From positions 1 to 64,000 of the forward strand of contig CAMLIT010000008.1 in the NCBI GenBank assembly GCA_946480295.1: DNA of 64,000 nt. The letters run 5' to 3'. Shown here piece after piece: positions 8,453 to 17,800 of this stretch (its first letter is position 1; each line of letters begins with the position of its first letter). Position numbers and translations under genes: made by a program. Source of the DNA: an uncultured Gemmatimonadota bacterium (GTDB lineage: Bacteria > Gemmatimonadota > Gemmatimonadetes > Gemmatimonadales > Gemmatimonadaceae). The notes beneath the pieces are model-generated. The model was not told the origin of the DNA and did not search any database. It saw nothing but the letters and a program-made list of their open reading frames with translations.

Positions 8453-10573
8453 TCAGGTGGCGCTCTCTGGACTCCGTTCTCCCTCCCGCCTGACGAGCGT
8501 CAAGATCGTGTACACCGCCACGACCTCCTCCGCCTGGTTCCGCACCTCGACATCCCACGCCACGACTCCCTGCGGGATTCCGTCGGCCGGCGTCTCCTTC
8601 ACCGCCTTCGACTTGCAGGTGAGCCGCGCCTGGATCGTGTCGCCGATGTACACCGGCTTCGTGAAGCGGAGGTTCTCCATGCCGTAGTTGGCGAGCACCG
8701 GCCCCGGCGCGGGATCCACGAACAGCCCGGCCGCCGCGGAGAGGACGAAGTAGCCGTGCGCCACGCGCCGCTCGAAGAGCGACTCCTTCGCCGCGATGTC
8801 GTCCATGTGGGCGTAGAAGAAGTCGCCGCTGATCCCCGCGAAGTTCACGACGTCGGCCTCGGTGACCGTCCGGCGATGCGTCACGAGCGTCTCGCCGATC
8901 TCCAGCTCGTCGAAGTACTTCCGGAACGGGTGCACGCGATCCTGCTTCTGCTCCGCGCCGGGAAGGTACTCGTCGGTGATGTGCATCAGCGTCGTCGGCG
9001 AGCCCTGGAGCGCGGTGCGCTGCATGTAGTGCATGACGCCGCGGATGCCGCCCATCTCCTCGCCGCCGCCGGCGCGGCCCGGCCCGCCGTGCACGAGGTG
9101 CGGGAGGGGCGAGCCGTGTCCCGTGGACTCCTTCGCGCTGTGCCGATCGAGGAGCATGAGGCGGCCATGATACGCCGCGGTGCCGAGCGCCACCTGGCGC
9201 GCGACGCGGTCGTCCGCCGTGAACAGCGAGCCCACGAGGCTGCCGCGGCCGCGCTTCGCCAGCTCGATCGCCTCGTCGACGTCGCGGTACGGCATCACCG
9301 TGTTGACCGGCCCGAAGGCTTCGATGTCGTGCGGTTCGCTGTGCGCGAGCGGGTCGTGCGAGTAGAAGAGGAGCGCCGGGAAGAAGGCGCCCTTCTGCGG
9401 ATCCCCGCCGAGCACGTCGAAGCGATCGGGATCGCCGTAGACCAGCTCCGCGCCGCGACGGATCTTCTCCACGCTCTCGCGCACCGCCTGCACCTGCGAG
9501 CGGCCGGCGAGTGGCCCCATGCGCACGCCCTCGACCGCGGGATCGCCGAGGATCGTGGTGGCGAGCCGCTTCTGGAGCGCCGTCATGACGTCGCCGACGA
9601 GCGGCTCCGGTACCAGTGTACGGCGGATGGCGGTGCACTTCTGTCCCGCCTTCACCGTCATCTCCTTCACGACCTCCTTCACGAAGAGGTCGAACTCCTC
9701 CGTCCCCGGCACCGCGTCGGGGCCGAGCATGGAGTAGTTGAGCGAGTCCGCCTCCTGGTTGAAGCGCACGTTGTGCGCGACGAGGTTCGGCGTCTGGCGC
9801 AGCATGCGCCCGGTCTCGGCGGAGCCGGTGAAGGCGACGGCGCACTGCTCGTCGAGATGGTCCAGGAGGTCGCCGGTGCTGCCGCAGAGGAGCTGGATCG
9901 CGCCCTCGGGGAAGATCCGCGAGTCGACCATCGCGCGGAACACCGCCTCGGTGAGGAAGGAGGTGAGCGTCGCCGGCTTCACGATCGCCGGCACGCCGGC
10001 GAGGAGCGTCGGCGCCAGCTTCTCGAGCATCCCCCAGACGGGGAAGTTGAAGGCGTTGATGTGGACGGCGACGCCCTCGAGCGGCACGCAGATGTGGCGG
10101 CCGACGAAGGTGCCCCCCTTCGACAGCGGCTCCATCGGCCCGTCGATGTGGAAGGTCTCGTCAGGCAGCTCGCGGCGTCCCTTGGACGCGTAGACGAAGA
10201 AGGTGCCGATGCCGCCGTCGATGTCGATCCACGAGTCGCCCTTCGTCGCGCCCGTCGCCGCGCTGATCGGGTAGAAGTCGTCCTTCCGCGCCATGAGATG
10301 CTTCGCCATCGCCTTCAGCATCAGCGCGCGCTGGTGGAAGGTCATCCGGCGCAGCGCGGGGCCGCCGACGCGGCGCGCGTACTCCACCATCCCGGCGAAG
10401 TCGATGCCGCGGCTGGACGCCTCGGCGATCCTCTCGCCGGTGACGGCATGGAACAGCTCCGTGGCCGGCCCGGTCCCCTCGACCCACTCGCCCTGGACGT
10501 AGCTCTGCAGGCGACGGGAGCCGACGCTCGACGGAGCCTGCGGAAGGCGGACAGCGGACTGCGGATTGCTCAT
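8453..10573 (-). CDS. paaZ: Bifunctional oxepin-CoA hydrolase / semialdehyde dehydrogenase PaaZ
   Basis: Ring-opening step of phenylacetate catabolism: a C-terminal MaoC-type hydratase opens oxepin-CoA and the N-terminal aldehyde dehydrogenase oxidises the resulting semialdehyde. The dehydrogenase domain (about 20-525) has its catalytic Cys near residue 311 in [10 protein letters not shown]. The MaoC domain (about 540-690) shows [14 protein letters not shown] and [16 protein letters not shown]. 706 residues, near the 681 of E. coli PaaZ. ATG 10573 overlaps the paaY stop by 4 bases; the in-frame extension further upstream lies inside paaY and is not used. It is the last gene of the paaGHIJYZ block. 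Confidence 0.95.
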   Translation of the reverse strand: MSNPQSAVRLPQAPSSVGSRRLQSYVQGEWVEGTGPATELFHAVTGERIAEASSRGIDFAGMVEYARRVGGPALRRMTFHQRALMLKAMAKHLMARKDDFYPISAATGATKGDSWIDIDGGIGTFFVYASKGRRELPDETFHIDGPMEPLSKGGTFVGRHICVPLEGVAVHINAFNFPVWGMLEKLAPTLLAGVPAIVKPATLTSFLTEAVFRAMVDSRIFPEGAIQLLCGSTGDLLDHLDEQCAVAFTGSAETGRMLRQTPNLVAHNVRFNQEADSLNYSMLGPDAVPGTEEFDLFVKEVVKEMTVKAGQKCTAIRRTLVPEPLVGDVMTALQKRLATTILGDPAVEGVRMGPLAGRSQVQAVRESVEKIRRGAELVYGDPDRFDVLGGDPQKGAFFPALLFYSHDPLAHSEPHDIEAFGPVNTVMPYRDVDEAIELAKRGRGSLVGSLFTADDRVARQVALGTAAYHGRLMLLDRHSAKESTGHGSPLPHLVHGGPGRAGGGEEMGGIRGVMHYMQRTALQGSPTTLMHITDEYLPGAEQKQDRVHPFRKYFDELEIGETLVTHRRTVTEADVVNFAGISGDFFYAHMDDIAAKESLFERRVAHGYFVLSAAAGLFVDPAPGPVLANYGMENLRFTKPVYIGDTIQARLTCKSKAVKETPADGIPQGVVAWDVEVRNQAEEVVAVYTILTLVRREGERSPESAT

Positions 10574-11190
10574 CGATCGTTCTCTCTCGTCTCGTGCCAG
10601 GTTCGGTAATCGGCCGCCTGGGCCGCGACGCGCTCGGCGTGGTCGGGGGGCAGGGCGCGCAGCGGCTCGCACGGCCGGAGCGACGCGTACAGCCGCGCCG
10701 GCAGCCCCTGGTAGAGCCGCGTCCCGTCGGTCTTCCACGCGAGCATCTCGTCGGTGACGTCCTTCACGATCCGCGCCGGGTTGCCGACGACGACCTTCCG
10801 CGCCGGGACGTGCATCTCGCTCGGCACGAAGCACAGCGCGCCGACGATGCACTCCGGCCCGATGACCGCGTCGTCGAGGATGACCGCACCGATGCCGATG
10901 AGCGAGTTCCGCCCGATGCGCCCGCCGTGGACGACGGAGCCGTGTCCCAGGTGCGCGCTCGCCTCGAGCACCACCGTCGTCCCCGGGAACATGTGGATGA
11001 CGCAGTTCTCCTGCACGTTGCAGCCGTCCTCGATGACGATCCCGCCCCAGTCCCCGCGGATCGCCGCGCCCGGGCCGATGTAGACGTCGGCGCCGATCAC
11101 CACGTTGCCGGTGACGGTGGCGTTCGGGTGGACGAACGAGGATTCGTGGACGACGGGGCGGAATCCCTCGAATTCGAAGATGTTGGGCAT
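10570..11190 (-). CDS. paaY: PaaY-like hexapeptide-repeat thioesterase / gamma-carbonic anhydrase family
   Basis: Left-handed beta-helix protein of 206 residues. Hexapeptide repeats run from about 15 to 140 (for example [19 protein letters not shown] and [20 protein letters not shown]) with His residues ([13 protein letters not shown], [11 protein letters not shown]) that bind metal in gamma-carbonic anhydrases. In the phenylacetate pathway PaaY hydrolyses dead-end CoA adducts. The location between paaJ and paaZ with overlapping ends makes PaaY the best call; by sequence alone it could equally be a housekeeping gamma-carbonic anhydrase. Confidence 0.85.
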   Translation of the reverse strand: MPNIFEFEGFRPVVHESSFVHPNATVTGNVVIGADVYIGPGAAIRGDWGGIVIEDGCNVQENCVIHMFPGTTVVLEASAHLGHGSVVHGGRIGRNSLIGIGAVILDDAVIGPECIVGALCFVPSEMHVPARKVVVGNPARIVKDVTDEMLAWKTDGTRLYQGLPARLYASLRPCEPLRALPPDHAERVAAQAADYRTWHETRENDR

Positions 11191-11192
11191 GC

Positions 11193-12404
11193 TCACACTC
11201 GCTCCAGCACCACCGCCATCCCCTGCCCCACCCCGATGCACATCGTGCACAGGGCGTACCGCTCGCCGCGCTGCTCGAGCTCGAGCGCCGCGGTGAGGAG
11301 CAGCCGGGCGCCGGACATGCCTAACGGGTGGCCGAGGGCGATCGCACCGCCGTTCGGGTTGACGCGCGGGTCGTCGTCCGGGATGCCCAGCTCGCGCAGG
11401 CACGCCAGCGACTGCGCGGCGAACGCCTCGTTCAGCTCGATCACGGCCATGTCGTCGAGCGAGAGCTTGGCCAGCTCCAGCGCGCGGCGCGTCGCCGGCA
11501 CGGGACCCATGCCCATGATCCGCGGCTCGACGCCCGCCGCCGCCGCCGCCACCACCCGCGCCTTCGGCGCGAGGCCGTGCCGCTTCAGCCCCGCCTCCGA
11601 CGCGACGAGCAGCGCGGCGGCGCCGTCGTTCAACCCCGACGAGTTCCCGGCCGTGACGGAGCCCTTGCCGTCCGTGCGGAAGGCCGGGCGCAGCTTCGCC
11701 AGCACCTCGAGCGTGGTGTCCGGGCGGAGGAACTCGTCCTCGCTCACGACCTTCGGTGCGCCCTTCCGCTGCGGGATCTCCACCGGCGCGATCTCGCGCG
11801 CGAGGCGGCCCCCGGCGCGCGCCGCCGCCGCCTTCTGCTGCGAGCGCAGCGCGAAGCAGTCCTGGTCCGCGCGCGTCACGCCGTACTGCTCGGCGACGTT
11901 CTCCGCCGTCTGCCCCATCGAGTCCGTGCCGTAGCGCTCCTTCATCCGCGGGTTGACGAAGCGCCAGCCCAGGCTCGTGTCGAACAGCTCCATGTCGCGC
12001 CCGAACGGCTTCGCGCTCTTCGACAGGACGTAGGGCGCGCGCGTCATGCTCTCCACGCCGCCGGCGACGAAGAGGTCCCCCTCGCCGAGCTTGACCTGCC
12101 GCGCCGCGTGCGCCACCGCGCTCATCCCCGACGCGCAGAGCCGGTTCACCGTCTCCCCCGGCACCGACGCGGGCAGCCCGGCGAGGAGGAGCGCCATGCG
12201 CGCGACGTTGCGGTTGTCCTCGCCCGCCTGGTTGGCGCAGCCGAGGATCACGTCCGTGACCGCGGCGCGGTCGAGCGACGGATGCCGCTCGAGCAGCGTC
12301 GCGATCGCGTGCGCCGCGAGGTCGTCGGCGCGCACCTCGCCGAGCGCGCCGCCGAGATTGCCGATCGGCGAGCGGATGCCGTCGACGATGTATGCCTGGT
12401 TCAT
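11193..12404 (-). CDS. paaJ: Beta-ketoadipyl-CoA / acetyl-CoA thiolase
   Basis: Last step of phenylacetate degradation, thiolysis of 3-oxoadipyl-CoA (and of the dehydrosuberyl intermediate). 403 residues with the nucleophilic Cys in [11 protein letters not shown], the NEAFAAQS motif, the His in [11 protein letters not shown] and the second Cys in [11 protein letters not shown]. It sits two bases from paaY and overlaps paaI by four. Oddly, the Leu of GHPLG uses the codon TTA, very rare in such DNA, within the octamer CGTTAGGC. It could also cleave acetoacetyl-CoA made by the synthetase at 25.4 kb. Confidence 0.93.
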   Translation of the reverse strand: MNQAYIVDGIRSPIGNLGGALGEVRADDLAAHAIATLLERHPSLDRAAVTDVILGCANQAGEDNRNVARMALLLAGLPASVPGETVNRLCASGMSAVAHAARQVKLGEGDLFVAGGVESMTRAPYVLSKSAKPFGRDMELFDTSLGWRFVNPRMKERYGTDSMGQTAENVAEQYGVTRADQDCFALRSQQKAAAARAGGRLAREIAPVEIPQRKGAPKVVSEDEFLRPDTTLEVLAKLRPAFRTDGKGSVTAGNSSGLNDGAAALLVASEAGLKRHGLAPKARVVAAAAAGVEPRIMGMGPVPATRRALELAKLSLDDMAVIELNEAFAAQSLACLRELGIPDDDPRVNPNGGAIALGHPLGMSGARLLLTAALELEQRGERYALCTMCIGVGQGMAVVLERV

Positions 12405-12883
12405 GTGCTGTCCGGTTCCGGAAAGAAGGGCCGGCTCGTGCGGTACACCGTGCCGCGGAAGAGCGCGACGACGACGCCGTTCTGGTTCCGCACGGTGACG
12501 CGGTAGAAGGCGAGCCGGTTGGTCTCGCTCTCCTCCGCCGCCTCCGCCGTGAGCACGTCGCCCGCGTGGATCGGCGCCGGGTAGCTGATGGCGTTGTCGA
12601 TGCTCATCGTCACCCGGCCGTGCGTGTTCGACGCGAAGGCGAGCGCGCTGTCGGCCACGGCGTAGGTCACGCCGCCATGGCAGACGCCGAAGCCGTTGAG
12701 CATGTCCTGCCGCACCGTGACCTGGACGGTGGCGCGGCGCGGGTGGACCTCGAGAAGTGTAATACCCAGCCACGCGCTGAATGCATCCTTCTCCAGCATC
12801 GCGCCGACCACTCGCTCGGCGAGCTGCTGCTCGACCTCCTCGACGAGGCGCGTCGGCTCGGCGCCCCCACGCGGCGCGCTCAT
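12401..12883 (-). CDS. paaI: Hydroxyphenylacetyl-CoA thioesterase PaaI
   Basis: Hotdog-fold thioesterase of 160 residues that rescues CoA from stalled phenylacetyl-CoA intermediates. The PaaI motif GFGVCHGGVTYAVADSALAFASN lies near 70-90. It overlaps paaJ and paaH by 4 bases on each side, so its place in the operon fixes the name. The start ATG 12883 is chosen because it overlaps the paaH stop. Confidence 0.92.
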   Translation of the reverse strand: MSAPRGGAEPTRLVEEVEQQLAERVVGAMLEKDAFSAWLGITLLEVHPRRATVQVTVRQDMLNGFGVCHGGVTYAVADSALAFASNTHGRVTMSIDNAISYPAPIHAGDVLTAEAAEESETNRLAFYRVTVRNQNGVVVALFRGTVYRTSRPFFPEPDST

Positions 12884-14079
12884 TCGTGGAACTTCCGGCC
12901 GTCGCCGACCATCCAGCGGAGGAGCGGGCTGGGCCGGTACCGATCCTCCCCGTACTCCTCCTGCAGCCGCTCCATCCAAGCGAGGACGAAGTCGAGCCCG
13001 AGCTCGTCCGCCCAGGCGAGGAGCCCCTTCGGGTAGTTGACCCCCTTCACCACCGCGAGGTCGATGTCCTCGACGCTCGCCACGCGCATGTGCACCGCTT
13101 CCACGGCCTCGTTGATGAGCATCGCCAGGATGCGCGTGAAGATCGCCTCGCCGAGCTCCGTGTCGCGCTTCGGCTCCGGCTTCGTCGCGCCGTCGCGATA
13201 GTCGTAGTAGCCACGCCCGCTCTTCCGGCCGAGGAATCCCGCGTCGACGAGCTGCCGCTGCGTGAGCGACGGCCGATAGCGCGGATCGTAGAAGAAGCCC
13301 TCGAACACCGACTTCGTCACGGCGTAGTTGACGTCGTTGCCGATGAAGTCCATCAGCTCGAACGGACCCATGCGGAAGCCGCCGATCTCGCGCATCGCCC
13401 AGTCGATCGTGGCGACGTCGGCGATCCCCTCGTCGAGGATGCGCAGCGCCTCGCCATAGAACGGCCGCGCGACGCGGTTGACGATGAACCCCGGCGTGTC
13501 GGTCGCGAGCACCGTCGTCTTCCCCCACGAGTCGACGAGCGCGCGCACCTCGTCGCGCACGGCATCCGCGCCGCCGAGCCAGGGCACGATCTCCACGAGC
13601 TTCATCACCGGCGCGGGATTGAAGAAGTGGATGCCGATGACGCGCTCCGGCCGCGAGCACGCCGAGGCGATGGACGCGACGGAGAGCGACGATGTGTTGG
13701 TGCCGAGCACCGCGTCGGGCGCGACGACGGCGTCGAGCGCGGCGAAGAGCTCCTGCTTCACCGCGAGGTTCTCGACGACCGCCTCGATGACGAGGGCGCA
13801 GTCGCGATACAGCGAGAGATCGCCGTCGACCGCCGTCTCGGCGAACTCGATGCGCGAGGTGATCGCCGCCGCGTCCTCGCGCGACATGCGCCCCTTCTCG
13901 ATCTGCCGAGCGAGCGCATTGTCGATCGTGGCGCGGGCGCGGATCGTGGCGCCGGGGTTGGCGTCGGCGAGCACGACGCGGTGGCCGGCGGCGGCGGCGA
14001 CCTGCGCGATCCCGGCGCCCATGGCGCCGGCGCCGAGGACGCCTGTCAGGCTATCTCTGGAAAGTTTGGATGATGCCAA
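12880..14079 (-). CDS. paaH: 3-hydroxyadipyl-CoA dehydrogenase
   Basis: NAD-dependent 3-hydroxyacyl-CoA dehydrogenase. The Rossmann motif TGVLGAGAMGAGIAQVAAAAG starts only about 12 residues from the proposed start; the catalytic His lies in VIGIHFFNPAPVMKLVEIV, and the second-domain motif DTPGFIVNRVARPFYGEALR follows. The start is uncertain: in-frame ATGs at 14106 and 14205 would put the REP-like repeat into the protein, so I prefer TTG at 14079, giving 399 residues. The repeat appears to have inserted just at the 5' end and may have removed the original start. It overlaps paaI by 4 bases. Confidence 0.88.
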   Translation of the reverse strand: MASSKLSRDSLTGVLGAGAMGAGIAQVAAAAGHRVVLADANPGATIRARATIDNALARQIEKGRMSREDAAAITSRIEFAETAVDGDLSLYRDCALVIEAVVENLAVKQELFAALDAVVAPDAVLGTNTSSLSVASIASACSRPERVIGIHFFNPAPVMKLVEIVPWLGGADAVRDEVRALVDSWGKTTVLATDTPGFIVNRVARPFYGEALRILDEGIADVATIDWAMREIGGFRMGPFELMDFIGNDVNYAVTKSVFEGFFYDPRYRPSLTQRQLVDAGFLGRKSGRGYYDYRDGATKPEPKRDTELGEAIFTRILAMLINEAVEAVHMRVASVEDIDLAVVKGVNYPKGLLAWADELGLDFVLAWMERLQEEYGEDRYRPSPLLRWMVGDGRKFHE

Positions 14080-14101
14080 TGGCTCTCGTCCGTCTAGAAT
14101 G

Positions 14102-14299
14102 GTCATCCCGAGGAGCGCAGCGACGAGGGAACCACTCTCCATCGCCGGTGGCCATGCCGCGCAAGATGTTCTATGTCTACATCCTGAGCAGCCTCTCGCG
14201 AACACTGTACGTGGGCGTCACGAGCGCCGCCACTCTGCGCCGCCTACACCACAGGCGCCGCGAAAGTAGCTCCCTCGTCGCTGCGCTCCTCGGGATGAC
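14102..14299. repeat. REP-like inverted pair flanking a GIY-YIG remnant
   Basis: Left arm 14102-14140 begins GTCATCCCGAGGAGCGCAGC; right arm 14266-14299 is its near-perfect reverse complement (ends CTCCTCGGGATGAC). Each arm is followed by a GCCGG(C)GGTGGC segment, as at 8350-8449. The whole lies between paaG and paaH and looks like a small mobile element inserted in the operon. Confidence 0.85.
14154..14252 (+). pseudogene. N-terminal remnant of a GIY-YIG nuclease gene
   Basis: MFYVYILSSLSRTLYVGVTS is the N-terminal strand pair of small UvrC-like GIY-YIG nucleases (YVYIL then LYVGVT). After about 30 residues the similarity stops and the reading frame enters the right arm of the inverted repeat. 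The arginine and glutamate of the catalytic core are absent, so this is a decayed fragment. It is antisense to the paa operon and sits between the two arms of the element. Confidence 0.65.
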
Positions 14300-14329
14300 G
14301 GCTCCTCGGCCGGCGGTGGCTCCTGCCCC

Positions 14330-15118
14330 TCAACGCCCCCTGAACTCCGCCCTCCGCTTCCCCAGGAACGCCCGCACCCCCTCCGCGTAATCCTCCGTCC
14401 GCCCCGCCTCCCGCTGCAGCTCCTCCTCGTACGCGAGCTGCGCGTCGAGATCGATGCCGAGCGAGCGGTTGAAGCCGCGCTTGATCAGCCCCAGCGCCCG
14501 CGTCGGCTGCGTCGCCAGGTGGCGCGCCGTTCCGAACGCGGTGTCCATCAGCAGGTGCGCGGGCGCCGCCTGATAGATCATCCCCCAGGCCTCCGCCTTC
14601 GCCGCCGGCACCTTCTCGGCCATCATCGCCAGCGCCGTCGCCCGCGCCAGCCCGACGATCCGCGGCAACATGAACGTCCCCCCGGTGTCCGGGATGACCC
14701 CGATCCTGGCGAACGACTGCACGAAGTGCGCGTCCTCCGACGCGAAGACGATGTCGCAGGCGAGCGCGAGGTTCGCCCCCGCCCCCGCCGCCACTCCGTT
14801 CACCGCGCACACCACCGGCTTCTCCAGCGTACGGATCGCGCGCACGAGCGGGTTGTAGCTGTCCCGGACGAAGTCGCCGAGGTCGGGGAGGACGTCCCCC
14901 TGCGGCATCGCCTCGGCCAGGTCCTGCCCGGCGCAGAAGCCGCGCCCCGCGCCGGTGAGGAGGACGGCGCGGACCGCGTCGTTCGTCGCCGCGTCGGTCA
15001 GCTCGTCGCGGAGCTCGGCCGCCATCGGCCGATTGATGCTGTTGAGGACCTCCGGCCGGTTCAGCGTGATCACGCGCACGCCGTCGCGCAGCTCGGTCAG
15101 GATGAATCGATGGGACAT
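14330..15118 (-). CDS. paaG: 1,2-epoxyphenylacetyl-CoA isomerase (crotonase family)
   Basis: Isomerises ring-1,2-epoxyphenylacetyl-CoA to oxepin-CoA. 262 residues, exactly the E. coli PaaG length. Characteristic motifs are GRGFCAGQDLAE near 65-76, the oxyanion segment GVAAGAGANLALACD near 108, and the PaaG-like IPDTGGTFMLPRIVGLARA near 145. The ATG at 15118 is preceded by intergenic DNA. It is the first gene of the second paa block; downstream paaH is separated by the REP-like element. Confidence 0.92.
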   Translation of the reverse strand: MSHRFILTELRDGVRVITLNRPEVLNSINRPMAAELRDELTDAATNDAVRAVLLTGAGRGFCAGQDLAEAMPQGDVLPDLGDFVRDSYNPLVRAIRTLEKPVVCAVNGVAAGAGANLALACDIVFASEDAHFVQSFARIGVIPDTGGTFMLPRIVGLARATALAMMAEKVPAAKAEAWGMIYQAAPAHLLMDTAFGTARHLATQPTRALGLIKRGFNRSLGIDLDAQLAYEEELQREAGRTEDYAEGVRAFLGKRRAEFRGR

Positions 15119-15194
15119 GGGTCGGGGGTGCGGACGCGGGTAAGCTACTGTACCCGCGCGCGGTCGGCAGGGCCGCCGAGCAGCTTTGTGACCG

Positions 15195-15256
15195 CCCTCG
15201 TCCCTCGTCCCTCGTCCCTCGTTCCCGCGCCTCCCGCTTCCCGCCTCCCTCTTCCC
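15195..15256 (+). repeat. C-rich heptad array upstream of the E1 gene
   Basis: CCC starts at 15195, 15202, 15209, 15216, 15224, 15233, 15240, 15247 and 15254, mostly at exact 7-base steps. The minus strand thus carries nine G3 tracts. The array ends 16 bases before the E1 start and stands 77 bases from the paaG start. Confidence 0.9.
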
Positions 15257-15272
15257 GCTCCAGATTTCGTCC

Positions 15273-17387
15273 ATGGCCACCCAGTCCGTCCCGAAGCGCC
15301 CCCGCGGCGCCGCCGTGGACCCGCGCCTCGATTGGCGCCGCATCGCCTACACCGCCCTCGCCTCCCGCGCCCTCGACGACCTCGAGGAGGCCACCAACAA
15401 GGCGAAGGCGAGCGTGCCGAAGGAGCACCTCGTCCTCTATCAGTTCTCCGCCCGCGGGCACGAGGTCGCGGAGGCCATCCTCGGCGCCCTCGTCACCCAT
15501 CGCCACGACGCGGCGAGCGCGTACTACCGCTCGCGTCCCCTGCTCCTCGGTCTCGGCCTCGGCCTCGAGGACGCGCTGGCGAGCCCCCTCGGCCGCGCCG
15601 GCGGCTTCAGCGACGGTCGCGACATCGGCGTCGTCTGCAACCTGCCGAACCGGGACGGCCCCGTCGTGCTCCCGATGTCGGGCGACGTCGGCTCGCAGTA
15701 CACGCCGTGCGCGGGATGGGCGCAGTCCATCGTCTACCACCGCGAGGTGCTGCGGGACGAATCGTACGCAGGCGCGATGGGCGTCGTGCTCGGCGGCGAG
15801 GGCTCGGTGGCGACCAACGGCTTCTGGTCGGCGCTGACGATCGCGACGACGCTCCGCCTCCCGATGCTCTTCTACGTCGAGGACAACGGCCTCGGCATCT
15901 CGGTGCGCGGCGAGTTGCAGACGCCGGGCGGGAACATCGCCCGCAACCTCGCCTCGTTCGGCAACCTCCTCGTCCGCGACGGCGACGGCTGCGATCCGGC
16001 GGAGACGGCGCGGCTCCTCGTGGAGTGCGTGGATCACGTGCGCGACGGCCGCGGCCCGGCGCTCGTGCACCTCACCGTCCCGCGGCTGTGCAGCCACTCG
16101 GGCCCCGACAACCAGCGCGGCTATCGCACCGAGGAAGAGATCGCGGCGGACTGGACGCGCGATCCGCTCCCGCGGCTCCGCGCCCATCTCGTCCCCGCAG
16201 TGCTCTCCGAGGAGGAGTGGGGTGCGCTCGAGGCGGAGGTGCAGCGCGACGTCGAAGCGGCGGTCACCGCGGCGCGCGCGCGGCCGGCGCCCGATCCCGC
16301 CACCGTGCGGCGCTTCGTCTACGCCGACGAGAGCGCGCCGCCGGCATACGGCGGACTCTCCGCCGAGGAGCGGCAGCGACTTGGCGGCACGGACACGCCG
16401 TCGGCCGATGGCGAGATGGTGCGCTTCGCCGAAGCAGTGCGGCGCACGCTCGCGCGCGAGCTCGAGGTGAATCCGAAGGTCCTCGTCTTCGGCGAGGACG
16501 TCGGCCGCAAGGGCGGCGTGCACCTCGCGACCGAGGGCCTGCAGAAGCGCTTCGGCGCCGCGCGCGTGTTCGACACGAGCCTCTCCGAGGAGGGGATCGT
16601 CGGCCGCGCCGTGGGCATGGCCCTCGGCGGGCTGATGCCCGTCGCCGAGATCCAGTTCCGGAAGTACGCCGATCCGGCGGCCGAGCAGCTCAACAACTGC
16701 GGCACGATGCGCTGGCGCACCTCCAACCGCTTCGCCGCGCCGATCGTCGTGCGCATGCCGGGCGGCTTCGGCAAGGACGTCGGCGACCCGTGGCACAGCC
16801 TGAGCGACGAGGTCCGGTTCGCCCACGCCCTCGGCTGGCAGGTGGCGATCCCGTCCAACGCCGCCGATGCGGTCGGGCTGCTGCGCGCGGCGATGCGCGG
16901 CGCCAACCCGACGATCTTCTTCGAGCACCGCTCGCTGCTCATGACGAGCGACGGGAGCGCGCGCTATCCCGGCGACGACTACGTCCTCCCGTTAGGCAGG
17001 GCCAACGTCGTGCGCGCGGGCAGCGACCTCACGCTCGTGAGCTGGGGCGCGCTCGTCCACCGCTGCGCCGACGCCGCCGCGCGCTTCGGCGACCGCGTCG
17101 AGCTCCTCGACCTGCGCACCGTCGCGCCCTGGGACCGGGATGCCGTGCTCGCGTCGGTGTCGCGCACCGGCCGCTGCCTCATCGTGCACGAGGACACCAT
17201 CACCGCCGGCTTCGGCGCGGAGATCGCCGCCACCATCGCCCGCGAGGCGTTCTGGTTCCTCGACGCGCCGGTGGACCGGCTCGCGGTGGAGGACGTGCCG
17301 ATGCCCTATCACCCGGTGCTCCTCCAGGCCGTGCTCCCCGACGCCGACCGCATCGCCGACCGCATCGACGCGCTCCTGCGCGCGTGA
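15273..17387 (+). CDS. Fused alpha/beta E1 subunit of a 2-oxo-acid dehydrogenase
   Basis: Thiamine-diphosphate E1 of a pyruvate or branched-chain 2-oxo-acid dehydrogenase, with alpha and beta chains in one 704-residue protein. The alpha part (about 20-350) has the TPP motif from GEGSVATNGF to FYVEDNG. The beta part (about 370-700) begins EMVRFAEAVRRTL and holds VFGEDVGRKGGVH and FDTSLSEEGIVG. Other bacteria encode these chains separately or fused. No E2 or E3 gene is nearby. It runs against the paa genes on both sides, and no Shine-Dalgarno is visible next to the C-rich repeat leader. The substrate is not predictable; branched-chain acids are plausible. Confidence 0.9.
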   Translation: MATQSVPKRPRGAAVDPRLDWRRIAYTALASRALDDLEEATNKAKASVPKEHLVLYQFSARGHEVAEAILGALVTHRHDAASAYYRSRPLLLGLGLGLEDALASPLGRAGGFSDGRDIGVVCNLPNRDGPVVLPMSGDVGSQYTPCAGWAQSIVYHREVLRDESYAGAMGVVLGGEGSVATNGFWSALTIATTLRLPMLFYVEDNGLGISVRGELQTPGGNIARNLASFGNLLVRDGDGCDPAETARLLVECVDHVRDGRGPALVHLTVPRLCSHSGPDNQRGYRTEEEIAADWTRDPLPRLRAHLVPAVLSEEEWGALEAEVQRDVEAAVTAARARPAPDPATVRRFVYADESAPPAYGGLSAEERQRLGGTDTPSADGEMVRFAEAVRRTLARELEVNPKVLVFGEDVGRKGGVHLATEGLQKRFGAARVFDTSLSEEGIVGRAVGMALGGLMPVAEIQFRKYADPAAEQLNNCGTMRWRTSNRFAAPIVVRMPGGFGKDVGDPWHSLSDEVRFAHALGWQVAIPSNAADAVGLLRAAMRGANPTIFFEHRSLLMTSDGSARYPGDDYVLPLGRANVVRAGSDLTLVSWGALVHRCADAAARFGDRVELLDLRTVAPWDRDAVLASVSRTGRCLIVHEDTITAGFGAEIAATIAREAFWFLDAPVDRLAVEDVPMPYHPVLLQAVLPDADRIADRIDALLRA

Positions 17388-17398
17388 TGGTCCGGACG

Positions 17399-17438
17399 CA
17401 GCAACGGCCCGCGGACGGCAGTCCGCGGGCCGTTGCTG
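17399..17438. terminator. Strong hairpin after the E1 gene
   Basis: An 18-base perfect stem (17399-17416 with 17421-17438) on a GGCA loop starts 12 bases after the E1 stop. It lies between convergent genes and could serve both. No T-run follows. Confidence 0.8.
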
Positions 17439-17466
17439 CCTATGACGACAGCTCAGCGCGTGCGCG

Positions 17467-17667
17467 TCATTCCTCCGCGCAGCCGACGGTGAGCAATCCC
17501 TCGCGCCTGCGCTGCATGATCGTGTCGACGACCTCGGCGAGGCTCGGCGTCGTGCCGGTCAGGTCCTCGAGCTCGCGCACCACGTCCTGCACTTCCTCGG
17601 CGGACCCGGCGAGCTCCACCAGATCGGCAAGCTGCGCCTGCTCGGCGGACCTCAGTGTGGCGGACAT
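17467..17667 (-). CDS. Small hypothetical protein
   Basis: Unrecognised acidic protein of 66 residues (MSATLRSAEQAQLADLVELA...), predicted mostly helical, with no Cys pairs, signal or membrane segment apart from one Cys near the end. ATG 17667 is preferred over 17673 because GGAG sits six bases before it. It is monocistronic, downstream of the paaABCD terminator and facing the E1 terminator. Function unknown. Confidence 0.6.
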   Translation of the reverse strand: MSATLRSAEQAQLADLVELAGSAEEVQDVVRELEDLTGTTPSLAEVVDTIMQRRREGLLTVGCAEE

Positions 17668-17746
17668 CTTCATCTCCGGATGGGGGCAGCGGCGCTCGGT
17701 CGAGCACCTGCTGCAACGGTACGATCCGGAGCGGGCGCGTGATACC

Positions 17747-17797
17747 GGACGATGCACGCAGCGTGTGTCATCCGACGCCCGACACCGTGCATCGTCC
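17747..17797 (-). terminator. Terminator hairpin of paaABCD
   Basis: Arms 17747-17757 and 17787-17797 form an 11-base perfect stem with an inner GTGTC/GACAC stem. The structure begins 3 bases after the paaD stop codon on the minus strand, the expected place for the operon end. Confidence 0.7.
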
Positions 17798-17800
17798 CCG

